Shown here in pieces: positions 17,183 to 25,594 of a stretch of 64,000 nucleotides of DNA. The position numbers and the translations under genes were made by a program. The stretch is from DATJMJ01 sp035503915 (GTDB lineage: Bacteria > Actinomycetota > Acidimicrobiia > Acidimicrobiales > Palsa-688), in NCBI GenBank assembly GCA_035503915.1, contig DATJSU010000011.1, positions 186,001 to 250,000 on the forward strand, given 5' to 3'. The notes beneath the pieces are model-generated. The model did not search any database, was not told the DNA's origin, and saw only the letters and a list, made by a program, of their open reading frames with translations. Every line of letters starts with the position of its first letter. The stretch's first letter is position 1.

Positions 17183-17752
17183 GTGAAGATGAACGCTTTG
17201 GTCGTTTACGAGAGCATGTTCGGGAACACCCGTGCGATCGCGAGGGCCATCGGCGAGGGCATCGCAGGTTCGGGGAGCGGCATCGAGGCGATGGCCCGCA
17301 ATGTGGCAGACACCGACCCCGACGCTCTCGAAGTCGACCTCCTGGTGGTTGGCGGGCCAACTCATATGCGGAGGATGACTTCTCCCCGGACGCGGGAAAT
17401 GCGGGCCCGCTCAGGCGCCAAGGCGCCCGGTTCTTGGGCGACTGATAAGGAGCACTGGGAAAGCGCCGTCCTCGTCGGGGTCCGAGAATGGCTTGCGCGC
17501 CTCCCGAGAGCGCCTGAGGGTGGCCAGGCGGCGGCCTTTGATACTCGCCTTGCTTATGTGCCGGTAGTAGGCGCCGGTCCTCAGATCGTCCTCGGCCTAC
17601 GTTCGCGGGGGTACCGCGTCGACGAGCGCCCGCGGTGCTTCTTTGTCGAGAGCCCCCAGGGCCCGCTGCGGCCGGGCGAGCACGAGCGCGCCGTGGCCTG
17701 GGGCGCCGCTCTCGGGCTCAGGTTGTCGCAGAAGTTCCTCCCAAGCGCTTAG
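17183..17752 (+). CDS. Flavodoxin-like protein
   Basis: The 189-aa protein begins 'VKMNALVVYESMFGNTRAIA', the flavodoxin phosphate-binding loop (S-M-F-G-N-T) after the first strand. 'DLLVVGGPTHMRRMTSPRTR' gives the second FMN loop. It resembles the actinobacterial 'flavodoxin family' with a long insertion, and probably binds FMN for electron transfer; no reductase partner is adjacent. The start is GTG 17183 or ATG 17189. A perfect palindrome follows the stop codon. Confidence 0.82.
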   Translation: MKMNALVVYESMFGNTRAIARAIGEGIAGSGSGIEAMARNVADTDPDALEVDLLVVGGPTHMRRMTSPRTREMRARSGAKAPGSWATDKEHWESAVLVGVREWLARLPRAPEGGQAAAFDTRLAYVPVVGAGPQIVLGLRSRGYRVDERPRCFFVESPQGPLRPGEHERAVAWGAALGLRLSQKFLPSA

Positions 17753-17755
17753 GCC

Positions 17756-17779
17756 CTCTGGGACCTAGGTCCCAGAGGA
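17756..17779. terminator. Perfect 24-bp palindrome after the flavodoxin gene
   Basis: Two 12-nt arms, CCTCTGGGACCT and its exact complement, begin 3 nt after the flavodoxin stop codon. As RNA this would fold into a strong GC hairpin. There is no T-tract, so it could be a factor-assisted terminator, an mRNA 3' stabiliser or a protein-binding dyad. Confidence 0.55.
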
Positions 17780-17840
17780 GAGCCAACATTCAGCTCTTAT
17801 TTCAACCTCACCACAGAAGTGAGGATATTCAAGTGAAACT

Positions 17841-18395
17841 GTGGGCGAACGAGGAGCCGGGCCAGTGAAACCGGGCGCTCCACATGATGAGCAACAAAGC
17901 CCTGCCGTCGGAGCAGCTCGTGGCCCCCTTCGGCTGCTGCTTTGCGTAGACGAGAAATCGACCATTGCCGACCTCGTTGCCTACGCTGCGAGGGCTGCCA
18001 TTGAGCGCCAAGCGGAGGTCCGGGTCGTGCACGTCGTGGATTACGCGTTCCCAACGGGGCTCACAGGCGAGACCGTACGACACGCGCGCAGCCTTCTTGA
18101 CGAAACAGTCTTCGAACTCCAGATGGCGGGGCTGGGCGGGGAGGCTGTGCTCAGGCAGTGCAGTCGCAAACAGACCGCGGCGGCCCTCGTCGCAGAGGCG
18201 AGGACCTTTGATGCCGACCGTATCATCCTCGGGGCACGGAGGAAACGCCTCCTCGGTTGCCGCGTGCGCGAGCGCGTCTTGCGCCGCGCCGGGCCGAAAG
18301 CCGTCGTGGCCCCCCATGTCGCCCAGAAAGAAGGCAACCCCGTCGAGCCTGGGTGCAGGCACGTTCTCAGGAAGATGTTCCGCCGCTCGCTCTAG
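17841..18395 (+). CDS. Universal stress protein (UspA) family
   Basis: The 184-aa protein has a single Usp domain at residues ~30-165: 'LRLLLCVDEKSTIADLVAYA' (strand 1 and helix 1), 'VRVVHVVDYAF' and 'DADRIILGARRKRLLGCRVR' with the C-terminal 'KAVVAP' strand. The usual ATP loop GxxGxxGxxxGS is degenerate (G-A-R-R-K-R-L-L-G), so nucleotide binding is doubtful. The start is GTG 17841; the first ~28 residues are unstructured and GTG 17865 is an alternative. Confidence 0.78.
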   Translation: MGERGAGPVKPGAPHDEQQSPAVGAARGPLRLLLCVDEKSTIADLVAYAARAAIERQAEVRVVHVVDYAFPTGLTGETVRHARSLLDETVFELQMAGLGGEAVLRQCSRKQTAAALVAEARTFDADRIILGARRKRLLGCRVRERVLRRAGPKAVVAPHVAQKEGNPVEPGCRHVLRKMFRRSL

Positions 18396-18422
18396 CCTCG
18401 CCGATCCAGTTGAATAAGTAGT

Positions 18423-19265
18423 GTGAAGGTTGCAGTTATCGGTATGGGCCGGATGGGGGCAGCCTTGGCGAGGCGCCTCCTCCAGGGGGGCCATGAGGTC
18501 GTTATTTGGAACAGGACCCCAGGCAAAGCCAATGACGTTGTGGCTGCCGGTGCCCGGGAGGCTCGCTCCCTCCCCGGTGCAGCCGATGGCGCGGGGCTCG
18601 TGCTGACCAGCCTTTCCGACGACGCCGCGGTGCGGTCCGTGGCTCTCGGCGACAGCGGTTTGCAAAAGCACCTGCCCGACGGCGCCACCTACATCGAGAC
18701 GTCCACGGTTTCTCCGCAGCTGACCGAAGAGCTGGCAGGGCTTTTCGGTTCTTTTGTCGCCATGCCTGTCCTCGGGGGCCCGGCGGCAGTCGGGGAGGGG
18801 AGCGCCACCTACCTGGCAGGAGGGACCGAAGAGGCGCTCGGCCGCCTCGAGCCGGTGCTGGCGGCGCTTGGCGGCCCCGTTCGACGGTATGCGTCGCCTG
18901 CGCTCGCGAGCACTGCCAAATTGACAGTCAATTTTCTCCTGCTGTCAGGGCTTGTGTCGCTCGTCGAGTCTCTCGCCGTTGGCCGCTCGGGCGGGCTGAG
19001 CGACGTACAGCTGCGAGAGCTGCTCGCGGGCGTGATCGCCCCGGGGCTCAGGAACCGCTTCGAAGCTGTCATCGGTGGCCCGTGGTCAGGCTGGTGGACA
19101 ACGGCATTAGCCGCCAAAGACGCCGGCCTTGCGATCGAGCTTGCCAAAAGCGGCGGTTACGAACTACATGTTGGCTCGGGTGCCCGAGACGCTTACCTGC
19201 GTGCGGCCACCGAGGGTTACGCTGGCGAAGACATCGCGGCGGTCCGCCACATTTACGAAAAGTGA
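18423..19265 (+). CDS. NAD(P)-dependent beta-hydroxyacid dehydrogenase family oxidoreductase
   Basis: The 280-aa protein has an N-terminal Rossmann fold, 'MKVAVIGMGRMGAALARRLL' (GxGxxG), and 'VVIWNRTPGKA', where Asn-Arg-Thr suggests NADP preference. Substrate-site segments are 'GSFVAMPVLGGPAAVGEGSA' and the catalytic-lysine region 'STAKLTVNFLLLSGL'. It belongs with 3-hydroxyisobutyrate dehydrogenase/imine-reductase-like proteins. The substrate is not predictable. GTG start 18423, with no Shine-Dalgarno. It converges on ogt with 8 nt between stops. Confidence 0.85.
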   Translation: MKVAVIGMGRMGAALARRLLQGGHEVVIWNRTPGKANDVVAAGAREARSLPGAADGAGLVLTSLSDDAAVRSVALGDSGLQKHLPDGATYIETSTVSPQLTEELAGLFGSFVAMPVLGGPAAVGEGSATYLAGGTEEALGRLEPVLAALGGPVRRYASPALASTAKLTVNFLLLSGLVSLVESLAVGRSGGLSDVQLRELLAGVIAPGLRNRFEAVIGGPWSGWWTTALAAKDAGLAIELAKSGGYELHVGSGARDAYLRAATEGYAGEDIAAVRHIYEK

Positions 19266-19273
19266 AATAACCC

Positions 19274-19804
19274 TTATTTTTGCTTGCAGGCGAGCACGTG
19301 GCGCTCGTGGGCCAGGAGCTGTTCCTTCAGCTCGAGCCCGCCACCGTAGCCTGTAAGGCTCCCGTCTGCGCCGATGACACGGTGGCACGGTATTATCAAG
19401 GCGATCGGGTTGCGGTTGTTCGCCATGCCGACCGCACGGCTCGCTTTCGGGTTGCCGGCACGGTTGGCGATCTCGCCATAGCTCCTTGTCTCGCCGAACG
19501 GCACTTCGCAGAGCGCGGCCCAGACCCTTCGCTGCCAGGCTGTGCCGGAGGGGGCGAGTGGCAAGTCAAACTCCATGAGCTCGCCGTCAAAATACGCCCG
19601 CAACTGGTCCTCGGCTTTTGCGACGCTCGCAGGTTTGTTGCCTCTGTCAGTTCTTTCGAGAAATGTCGCACTTTCGTTGTCACTCGGTAGACGCAAAAAA
19701 TGCAAGGCGTCGTCGTCACCAGAAAGGGCGAGGCGCCCGACGGGCGTTCTCACTGGCCACCATTGGTCCTGCCTTTGGGCAATTTGGCGGTTTGTGGCGT
19801 TCAT
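19274..19804 (-). CDS. ogt: Methylated-DNA--protein-cysteine methyltransferase
   Basis: Suicide repair protein removing alkyl groups from O6-alkylguanine. The 176-aa product has the active-site 'ALIIPCHRVIG' with nucleophile Cys140, the helix-turn-helix segment 'SYGEIANRAGNPKASRAVG' and the Asn hinge 'MANNRNP'. ATG 19804 overlaps the TGA of the upstream adaA-alkA gene as ATGA, so I chose it over upstream in-frame starts. The alkA-ogt order matches Mycobacterium tuberculosis. Confidence 0.95.
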   Translation of the reverse strand: MNATNRQIAQRQDQWWPVRTPVGRLALSGDDDALHFLRLPSDNESATFLERTDRGNKPASVAKAEDQLRAYFDGELMEFDLPLAPSGTAWQRRVWAALCEVPFGETRSYGEIANRAGNPKASRAVGMANNRNPIALIIPCHRVIGADGSLTGYGGGLELKEQLLAHERHVLACKQK

Positions 19805-21333
19805 GCGACTATTTCCTCCTCTAGCAGTGGGGCTTTTCGTAGTGGGGCACGGTCGAGCGCACCCGACCACAGGTACTGCAGTGCGTAGGAGCGGTAAGGG
19901 CGCCAGTTCTCGCAAAGAGCGAGAGCCCCCCTTGGGCTCCCGTCAAGGCCGGCACGTTCGAGCGCGCGGCGGAGCCCAAGGTCACCGGCCGGGAAGGCAT
20001 CGGGGTCGCGCAGCCCTCGCATCCTTATGTAGGCGACGGTCCACGGCCCGATGCCGTGCAGCCTGAGCAATTGGGTCGAGGCTCTTTCGCGGTCTGCCCC
20101 CGGTCGGAGGTCAACCTCGCCGCGGAAGAGCGCCTGGGCCAAGCGGACCAGGCAGCGGCCACGGCTTGCCGGCATTGGGAGCTGCCCGGGCTCGAGCGCC
20201 GCGAGCGTCTCGGCTGGCGGGAAAGCTCGGTTGACGCTTCCATCCGAACGGGCCAGCGGGGGGCCATAGCGGGCTGCCAAGGTCCCCGCGAGCGTGCGTG
20301 CGCCGGCCACACTGACCTGCTGGCCGAGCACTGCTCGGATCGCGAGCTCGTCGGGGTCGACGTGGCCCGGCACGCGCACGCCCGGGTGGCGGGCGACGGC
20401 CTCAGCTAGGAGCGGGTCGCGGGCGAGCACTTCTCCAACAGACTCTGGGTCCGCGTCGAGGTCGAACACTTGCCGCACGCGTTTGACGGCCGTCGTCAGG
20501 TCGCGCAAGTCGTCGAGGACGAACGTTGCCAGAAGGAAGCGTTCGTCCCCCGCGGGCGTTCTCACATTGGCCATGCCCAAGCCATGGGGTAGGAGCAGCG
20601 CCCTGCGGTAGAAGTGAGCGCCAGCTTCCTCGACGCCAGGTACAGCCCGGGCGGCTAAGAAGCCGAACAGTTCCTCTGCCGCAAGGGGCGCTCGGTAAGC
20701 GAGCCGTACCGTGATCGCCCCGGGCGTGCTCTCCGCGCCTTGCCGGTGCCCGTGCGCTCGCTCGCGAAGGGCAGTAGGGGGCTCGGCAAAGACGGCTCGG
20801 ACTGTGTCGTTGAACTGGCGGACGCTCCCGAACCCGGCCGCAAAGGCGACTTCTCCAGCAGGCATAGCGGTTGTCTCGAGCAGCGTTCGCGCCGTTTGAG
20901 CGCGTTGGGCGCGGGCGAGGTCCAGCGGCCCGGCACCTAGCTCTGCGGTAAGCAAGCGCCCGAGCTGCCTCGTGGAGTACCCGAGCCTCACGGCGAGGCC
21001 CGTCACGCCTTCTCGGTCGACCACGCCGTCAGCGATCGCCCGCATCGCACGGGCAACGACGTCGTCGCGCCTGGCCCATTCGGGTGAGCCGGGCGAGGCA
21101 TCGGGACGGCACCGCTTGCAGGCTCGAAAGCCCGCTCGCTGCGCAGCCGCAGCAGTCGGGTAGAAACGTACTTTTGAGCGGCCAGGCACGACCGATGCAC
21201 AGCTCGGCCGGCAGTAGATGCCTGTCGAGGTCACCGCGACGAAGAACCACCCGTCGAACCGTGGGTCCCGGGCCTGGACTGCTCTATAACGGACGTCGTC
21301 CTCACTGGCCAGCGTCACTAACTCTTCCCGCAT
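19801..21333 (-). CDS. alkA: AdaA-AlkA fusion: methylphosphotriester-sensing regulator and 3-methyladenine DNA glycosylase II
   Basis: A 510-aa three-part protein. Residues 1-85 are the Ada zinc domain with Cys41, Cys45, Cys72 and Cys75; the Cys in 'GIYCRPSC' is the expected methyl acceptor. Residues ~90-195 are an AraC-type helix-turn-helix ('AVRLGYSTRQLGRLL', 'AGFGSVRQFNDTVRAVF'). Residues ~210-495 are AlkA: N-terminal TBP-like domain, then HhH-GPD with 'LHGIGPWTVAYIRMRGL' and the catalytic Asp in 'FPAGDLGLRR'. It can sense methyl damage, activate transcription and excise alkylated bases. Translationally coupled to ogt. Confidence 0.93.
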   Translation of the reverse strand: MREELVTLASEDDVRYRAVQARDPRFDGWFFVAVTSTGIYCRPSCASVVPGRSKVRFYPTAAAAQRAGFRACKRCRPDASPGSPEWARRDDVVARAMRAIADGVVDREGVTGLAVRLGYSTRQLGRLLTAELGAGPLDLARAQRAQTARTLLETTAMPAGEVAFAAGFGSVRQFNDTVRAVFAEPPTALRERAHGHRQGAESTPGAITVRLAYRAPLAAEELFGFLAARAVPGVEEAGAHFYRRALLLPHGLGMANVRTPAGDERFLLATFVLDDLRDLTTAVKRVRQVFDLDADPESVGEVLARDPLLAEAVARHPGVRVPGHVDPDELAIRAVLGQQVSVAGARTLAGTLAARYGPPLARSDGSVNRAFPPAETLAALEPGQLPMPASRGRCLVRLAQALFRGEVDLRPGADRERASTQLLRLHGIGPWTVAYIRMRGLRDPDAFPAGDLGLRRALERAGLDGSPRGALALCENWRPYRSYALQYLWSGALDRAPLRKAPLLEEEIVA

Positions 21334-21469
21334 ACGCCCACTATGGCCGCTCGGAGAACGTGGTGTTAGCGGGGATCGGACATGTTCCTGGAGCTGTCAT
21401 CGCCCCGCTATCGCTCCCACCCGGCGCTCGCGAGACAAGCCCCAACCTCCGTTAGCATATGCCAGACAA

Positions 21470-21498
21470 TTGTCAAGGATGTGTGAAGAGGTAATAAT
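21470..21498 (+). promoter_or_regulatory. Promoter of the MEDS-kinase gene, leaderless type
   Basis: TTGTCA (21470-21475), a 17-nt spacer and AATAAT (21493-21498) form a good sigma-A-like promoter. The -10 ends 6 nt before the GTG at 21505, implying a leaderless transcript. The -35 overlaps the palindrome GACAATTGTC at 21465-21474, a possible operator. Confidence 0.6.
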
Positions 21499-21504
21499 GA
21501 ACTC

Positions 21505-22473
21505 GTGCAGCATGCTAGAGCGGTCGCGTTGAGCGACCAACGGGGTGTTCGAGACGCCCACCTCGTCCAGTTTTATGCCGACGACGAGGCGTTGGTCGAC
21601 TTCGTGGCCGAGCAGCTGCGCGCCGCGCTCACATCTGGTGCCCCAGCCCTCGTAGTCGCAAAGCCAGAGCACACAGAGGCGTTTTTTGCCCGCCTGGACG
21701 ACTTGGGGGTACCGGCCGCCGAGGCTCAGGCAGCCGGACAGCTGCGGGCGCTTGACGCCTCGTCCTTGCTCGCTTCGTTCTTGGTAGACGGGTCGCCTGA
21801 CGCCGAGCTGTTCGAACAGAACGTCGGTGGCCCGGTACGGCGAGCTCTCGAGGCCGCAGAGAGGACCTGGGTCTTTGGCGAAATGGTGGCACTGCTGTGG
21901 GAGCGCGGGCAGGTGAACGCGGCGCTCGAGCTCGAGCGCCTCTGGAACAAGCTGGGCGAGGGCGCCCGGTTTGATTTGCTCTGCTCTTACCCCAGCCGGC
22001 TGCTCGCCGAGAGCGAGTCGTTTGACGAGTTCGAGGAAGTTTGCAACTTGCATTCCGAGATCGTCCGCAGTAACCCCCAAGGCGTGTGGAGCTCGGGGCT
22101 CGGCGGAGCTTCCATGACGTTCCCCCTCGCCGCCGACGCGCCCCGGGCAGCCCGTCGTTTTGTCGTGTCCACGCTCACGGGTTGGCAAATGGAAGACATT
22201 GTTGAGGACGCGGCTTTGGTAGTCACGGAGCTCGCGACAAACGCAGTCCTGCACGCGTCTTCGGGCTTCCGTGTCGTGATCGCTGTTTCGCCAATGTTGG
22301 CCCGGATTTCTGTCGTAGATAGCAGCTCTGAAGAGCCCTGGCGCAAAGAAGCCTCGCTCGGTCGCAACTCAGGCCGCGGCCTTGCGTTGGTTTCTGCTCT
22401 TGCTGAGCGCTGGGGGACTACTAGTGGCGAGCAAAGTGGCGGCAAAGTCGTCTGGGCGGAGCTGCGCCGCTAG
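21505..22473 (+). CDS. MEDS-domain sensor with anti-sigma-type histidine kinase ATPase domain
   Basis: The 322-aa protein has an N-terminal MEDS domain (residues ~18-175: 'DAHLVQFYADDEALVDFVAE', 'VFGEMVALLWERGQVNAALE', 'FDLLCSYPSRLL'), known from DcmR-type sensors, and a C-terminal HATPase_c_2 domain (N-box 'VVTELATNAVLHASSG', G-box 'NSGRGLALVSALAERWG') as in RsbW/SpoIIAB-like serine kinases. It is likely a cytoplasmic switch kinase controlling an anti-sigma-factor antagonist. No sigma factor or STAS partner is in the window. GTG 21505 fits the promoter. Confidence 0.85.
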   Translation: MQHARAVALSDQRGVRDAHLVQFYADDEALVDFVAEQLRAALTSGAPALVVAKPEHTEAFFARLDDLGVPAAEAQAAGQLRALDASSLLASFLVDGSPDAELFEQNVGGPVRRALEAAERTWVFGEMVALLWERGQVNAALELERLWNKLGEGARFDLLCSYPSRLLAESESFDEFEEVCNLHSEIVRSNPQGVWSSGLGGASMTFPLAADAPRAARRFVVSTLTGWQMEDIVEDAALVVTELATNAVLHASSGFRVVIAVSPMLARISVVDSSSEEPWRKEASLGRNSGRGLALVSALAERWGTTSGEQSGGKVVWAELRR

Positions 22474-22515
22474 GCGTTGCGGGCCTCCCCCACGTGTCTG
22501 CCCCCGTTCCGGGCC

Positions 22516-23739
22516 CTACTCGTACGTCCTGTAAGCCTCTGCCCGGAAACCCTTCGCCCGCAGGTGAGGCACGACCTCATCGCGATGGGCGGGGTCGCGT
22601 GTCTCGAGGGTCAGCACAACCTCGACCTCATTGACAGCAACAGGTGCACCGCTTCGTCGGTGTTCTACGGTCAGCAGGTTGAGGCCCTGTTCGCCCAGGG
22701 CAGCGGTCAGTGCGGCGAGTGTGCCCGGCTTGTCTGGGAGCACGACGCGGACCATCAGGTAACGGCCGGCGGCGGTCAAGCCGTGTTCCACGAGGCGCAT
22801 TAGTAGCAGCGGGTCGACGTTGCCGCCCGAAAGCAAAAGCGCTACCGGTTCGTCCCCGGGCACTGCGCCCGCGAGGAGGGCTGCCAGTGGCGCAGCGCCG
22901 GCGGGCTCGACCACCCACTTGCAACGTTCGAGGAGCAGGAGGAGGGCGCGGCTTATTTGCTCCTCATCGACGGTCACGACTTCGTCGACGAGCTTGCGAG
23001 TGTGCTCATAGGTGAGCTCCGACACGCAGCGCACGGCTATGCCGTCGGCCATTGTGTCCAGAGTGGGAAGCTCTACCGCGCGGCCTGCGTCCAGTGCAGC
23101 GAGCATCGGTGCGGCGCCCCCGGCCTCGACCCCGACAACCCGTGCCCGGCTGCCGGAGCCGCGCAGAGCCGCGGCGACCCCTGCGATGAGGCCTCCACCG
23201 CCGATCGGGACGACAACCGCTCCCGCGTCGGGCACCTCGCCCAACAGCTCGAGCCCGATCGTGCCCTGTCCAGCGATGACCAGGGGGTCGTCAAAAGGCG
23301 GCACGTAGCACGCCTCCGGCCGCGAGGCATAGAGCTTGGCGGCGAGGATCGCGTCGTCGACGTTGCCAGCTTCGAAGCGGACGTCGGCCCCATAAGCACG
23401 GGTCGCTTCGACCTTGGGCAGGGAGGCCCCGGCGGGCATGAAAACTGTGGAGCGAAGCCCGCAAAGCGAAGCAGCCAGTGCGACCCCCTGAGCATGGTTG
23501 CCCGCTGACGCGGCCACGATCTCGCCCGCAATACCTTCGCCGGCGACCACGGAAATCTTGTTGAAAGCTCCACGGATCTTGAACGACCCCGTTCGCTGGA
23601 AAAACTCAGGCTTGACAAAAACCGCCCTCTTTGCGAGTTTGGACAGAGCGCTCGAGTACATCGAAGGCGTCGCCCTGATGACCCCCTCCAGGCGACGTGC
23701 AGCTTCGACGATTTCTTCGAGTTCTACCAAGGCAGCCAT
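22516..23739 (-). CDS. ilvA: Threonine ammonia-lyase (threonine deaminase)
   Basis: PLP enzyme converting threonine to 2-oxobutanoate. The 407-aa protein has the PLP-lysine motif 'FFQRTGSFKIRGAFN' (Lys54), 'AASAGNHAQGVA', the glycine loop 'VVPIGGGGLIAG' and 'LSGGNVDP'. A single C-terminal ACT-like domain ('MVRVVLPDKPGTLAALTAAL') makes it the shorter type often classed as catabolic, though anabolic function is common in actinobacteria. ATG 23739 chosen; an upstream in-frame start adds 13 residues. Converges on the MEDS kinase gene with a 42-nt gap. Confidence 0.92.
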   Translation of the reverse strand: MAALVELEEIVEAARRLEGVIRATPSMYSSALSKLAKRAVFVKPEFFQRTGSFKIRGAFNKISVVAGEGIAGEIVAASAGNHAQGVALAASLCGLRSTVFMPAGASLPKVEATRAYGADVRFEAGNVDDAILAAKLYASRPEACYVPPFDDPLVIAGQGTIGLELLGEVPDAGAVVVPIGGGGLIAGVAAALRGSGSRARVVGVEAGGAAPMLAALDAGRAVELPTLDTMADGIAVRCVSELTYEHTRKLVDEVVTVDEEQISRALLLLLERCKWVVEPAGAAPLAALLAGAVPGDEPVALLLSGGNVDPLLLMRLVEHGLTAAGRYLMVRVVLPDKPGTLAALTAALGEQGLNLLTVEHRRSGAPVAVNEVEVVLTLETRDPAHRDEVVPHLRAKGFRAEAYRTYE

Positions 23740-23827
23740 CGCCGCATACCTTAGGGTGAGGGCACCGCTCTCGCGCACACGTTCCCAGCTTGCGCCCTCG
23801 GGGCCTCCCGGTCAAGGCTTTGCCTCT

Positions 23828-24517
23828 GTGCCGGACCACCAACCGCCTCGACAAGGCGCCGCTCGTCGCGGCGCAACGATCGCCGACGATGGCATCGCTC
23901 GTTGCCCATGGGGCACCCAGCCTCGCGAGTACCGCGAGTACCACGATCAAGAGTGGGGGCGCCCGACGGCGGACGAGAACAAGACGTACGAAAAATTATG
24001 CCTCGAAGGCTTCCAAAGCGGGCTTTCCTGGCTGACGATCCTCCGCAAGCGGGCGGCTTTTCGCACTGCCTTCAGCGACTTTGACCCGGCAATCGTCGCC
24101 GGTTTTGACGAAGGCGACGTCGAAAGGCTGCTTACCAACAGCGCGATTGTGCGCCATCGTGGCAAGATCGAGGCGGCAATCGCCAACGCTCGTGCCGTGC
24201 TGGCCCTCTGGGCGGAGGGTACTACCCTGGCCGAGCTCGTCTGGTCCTACGAGGCCGGCTCTGCTGAGCCACAGGTGCCGAAAAGGCGTTCTTCGGTGGA
24301 CGCGCCTGCTTACCTGGAGGACCTGCCAGCGGCTACGGCACAATCTCTCGCTCTCGGGGCTGACCTTCGCAGAAAGGGGTTCCGCTTTGTTGGGCCGACG
24401 ACTGTGTACTCGACGATGCAGGCACTCGGTGTCGTCAACGACCACCTCGTCGGCTGCCATTTCCACGAAGTAGTTGCGCAAGAACGTGCCCGCTTCGTCC
24501 CACCTCGGCGCTCATAG
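23828..24517 (+). CDS. tag: DNA-3-methyladenine glycosylase I
   Basis: Excises 3-methyladenine from DNA. The 229-aa product has 'RCPWGTQPREYREYHDQEWG', carrying the N-terminal Cys and His zinc ligands, 'GLSWLTILRKRAAFRTAF' and the C-terminal 'VVNDHLVGCHFHE' with the matching His and Cys ligands. The start is uncertain: GTG 23828 is the only plausible start near the homologous region, leaving a 30-residue leader that E. coli Tag (187 aa) lacks. It overlaps the convergent downstream gene by 6 nt. Confidence 0.92.
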   Translation: MPDHQPPRQGAARRGATIADDGIARCPWGTQPREYREYHDQEWGRPTADENKTYEKLCLEGFQSGLSWLTILRKRAAFRTAFSDFDPAIVAGFDEGDVERLLTNSAIVRHRGKIEAAIANARAVLALWAEGTTLAELVWSYEAGSAEPQVPKRRSSVDAPAYLEDLPAATAQSLALGADLRRKGFRFVGPTTVYSTMQALGVVNDHLVGCHFHEVVAQERARFVPPRRS

Positions 24518-25360
24518 CCCGGGGAAGGCGCGGCGCAGTTCTTCCACGCCTATTTTGCCGTCGGATTTCACGTCTGGCGGCGTGTGCTCGGGGTCGAGAC
24601 GACCAGCAACGAGGCGTACCAGGGCCGCCGCTGGGAGCTCGAGTTCTGAGACGTCCGCGCCCACACTAGCTGCGCTCGCCCCGCTGCCCGGACCTGGCCG
24701 GTCCATTTCTTGAAGGCTCGCTTTTTGCCCGAGGTCGAGGAGAAAATGTCCTTCCGGCCGCAGCGTTGTTACGCGCACCTGACCACTTACGCCGCTTGCT
24801 TCGGGCTTGCCGGCCCACTGGACGATCACCGGGAGGAGGTTCAGCAAGAGCACAACCGGTTCGTTGAGCAGTTCCGCTGAAGGCTCAAAAGCGACGGCTA
24901 CGTCCCAGGAATGGACCGCATGCTCAGATACGCGAAAACCGATGATGCCTGCAAGGTCCAGCTCCATCCCGCCCAGCTCTACGCGAACTGTTGAGGCCGT
25001 GACGTCGTCCAGCCCTTCCACGACCGAGACGTGGCGTCGGTCCCAGGTCATCATCTCGACAGCTTTTTGGCGTGGAGCAAGAGCGTTCCAGCGGCCCCAG
25101 ATGACGGGGAAGTCGTCGCCCCCCAGCTGCGGTTCGCCTACGAGGGACCGTTCCAAATTGGTGAGCCCGATCTCGGCTCCAGAGCCGATGTGGGACAAGA
25201 CCTGGCTCACGTCCCAGCCTTTGCAATAAGAAGGAGCGTCCAGTTGCTCGGTAGGGAGCCCAGCAACGAGCGTCATAAGAGCATTGTGGGAGGCCCGGAA
25301 AGCCTGGATCCAGCGGCGCGCCTGCGAAGCGTTGCTTGAGGGCCCGTTTTTGTCAGCCAT
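24512..25360 (-). CDS. Maleylpyruvate isomerase family protein (mycothiol-dependent type)
   Basis: The 282-aa protein has the DinB/MDMPI four-helix fold: 'WIQAFRASHNALMTLVAGLP', 'VLSHIGSGAEIG' with the first metal His, and 'RVSEHAVHSWDVAVAF' with the metal Glu and His. A C-terminal SCP2-like region follows ('SGQVRVTTLRPEGHFLLDLG'). Members are metal-dependent thiol transferases that often use mycothiol, which supports an actinobacterial host. The substrate is unknown. ATG 25360 chosen. Confidence 0.85.
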   Translation of the reverse strand: MADKNGPSSNASQARRWIQAFRASHNALMTLVAGLPTEQLDAPSYCKGWDVSQVLSHIGSGAEIGLTNLERSLVGEPQLGGDDFPVIWGRWNALAPRQKAVEMMTWDRRHVSVVEGLDDVTASTVRVELGGMELDLAGIIGFRVSEHAVHSWDVAVAFEPSAELLNEPVVLLLNLLPVIVQWAGKPEASGVSGQVRVTTLRPEGHFLLDLGQKASLQEMDRPGPGSGASAASVGADVSELELPAAALVRLVAGRLDPEHTPPDVKSDGKIGVEELRRAFPGL

Positions 25361-25594
25361 CTATTTCAAGGCTGGTCGTGTTCGCGAAGGTCTGCGTTGT
25401 ACTTGGCCCCGGACCAGACGATGGGCTGCTGCGGGCGGCTGGGAGCAGGTCGTGGTGCTCCTGGGGGATTGTTGCCATGTCCACGTTTTACCGGCTCGGG
25501 GAAGCTATCGCCAACCCCGGGAGCGCGCCCGTCCACTCGTCGCCCTCCTCGTGCGGTCCCCAACGCCGCCTGCGGGCAAAGCTGGCGGGCTGTT

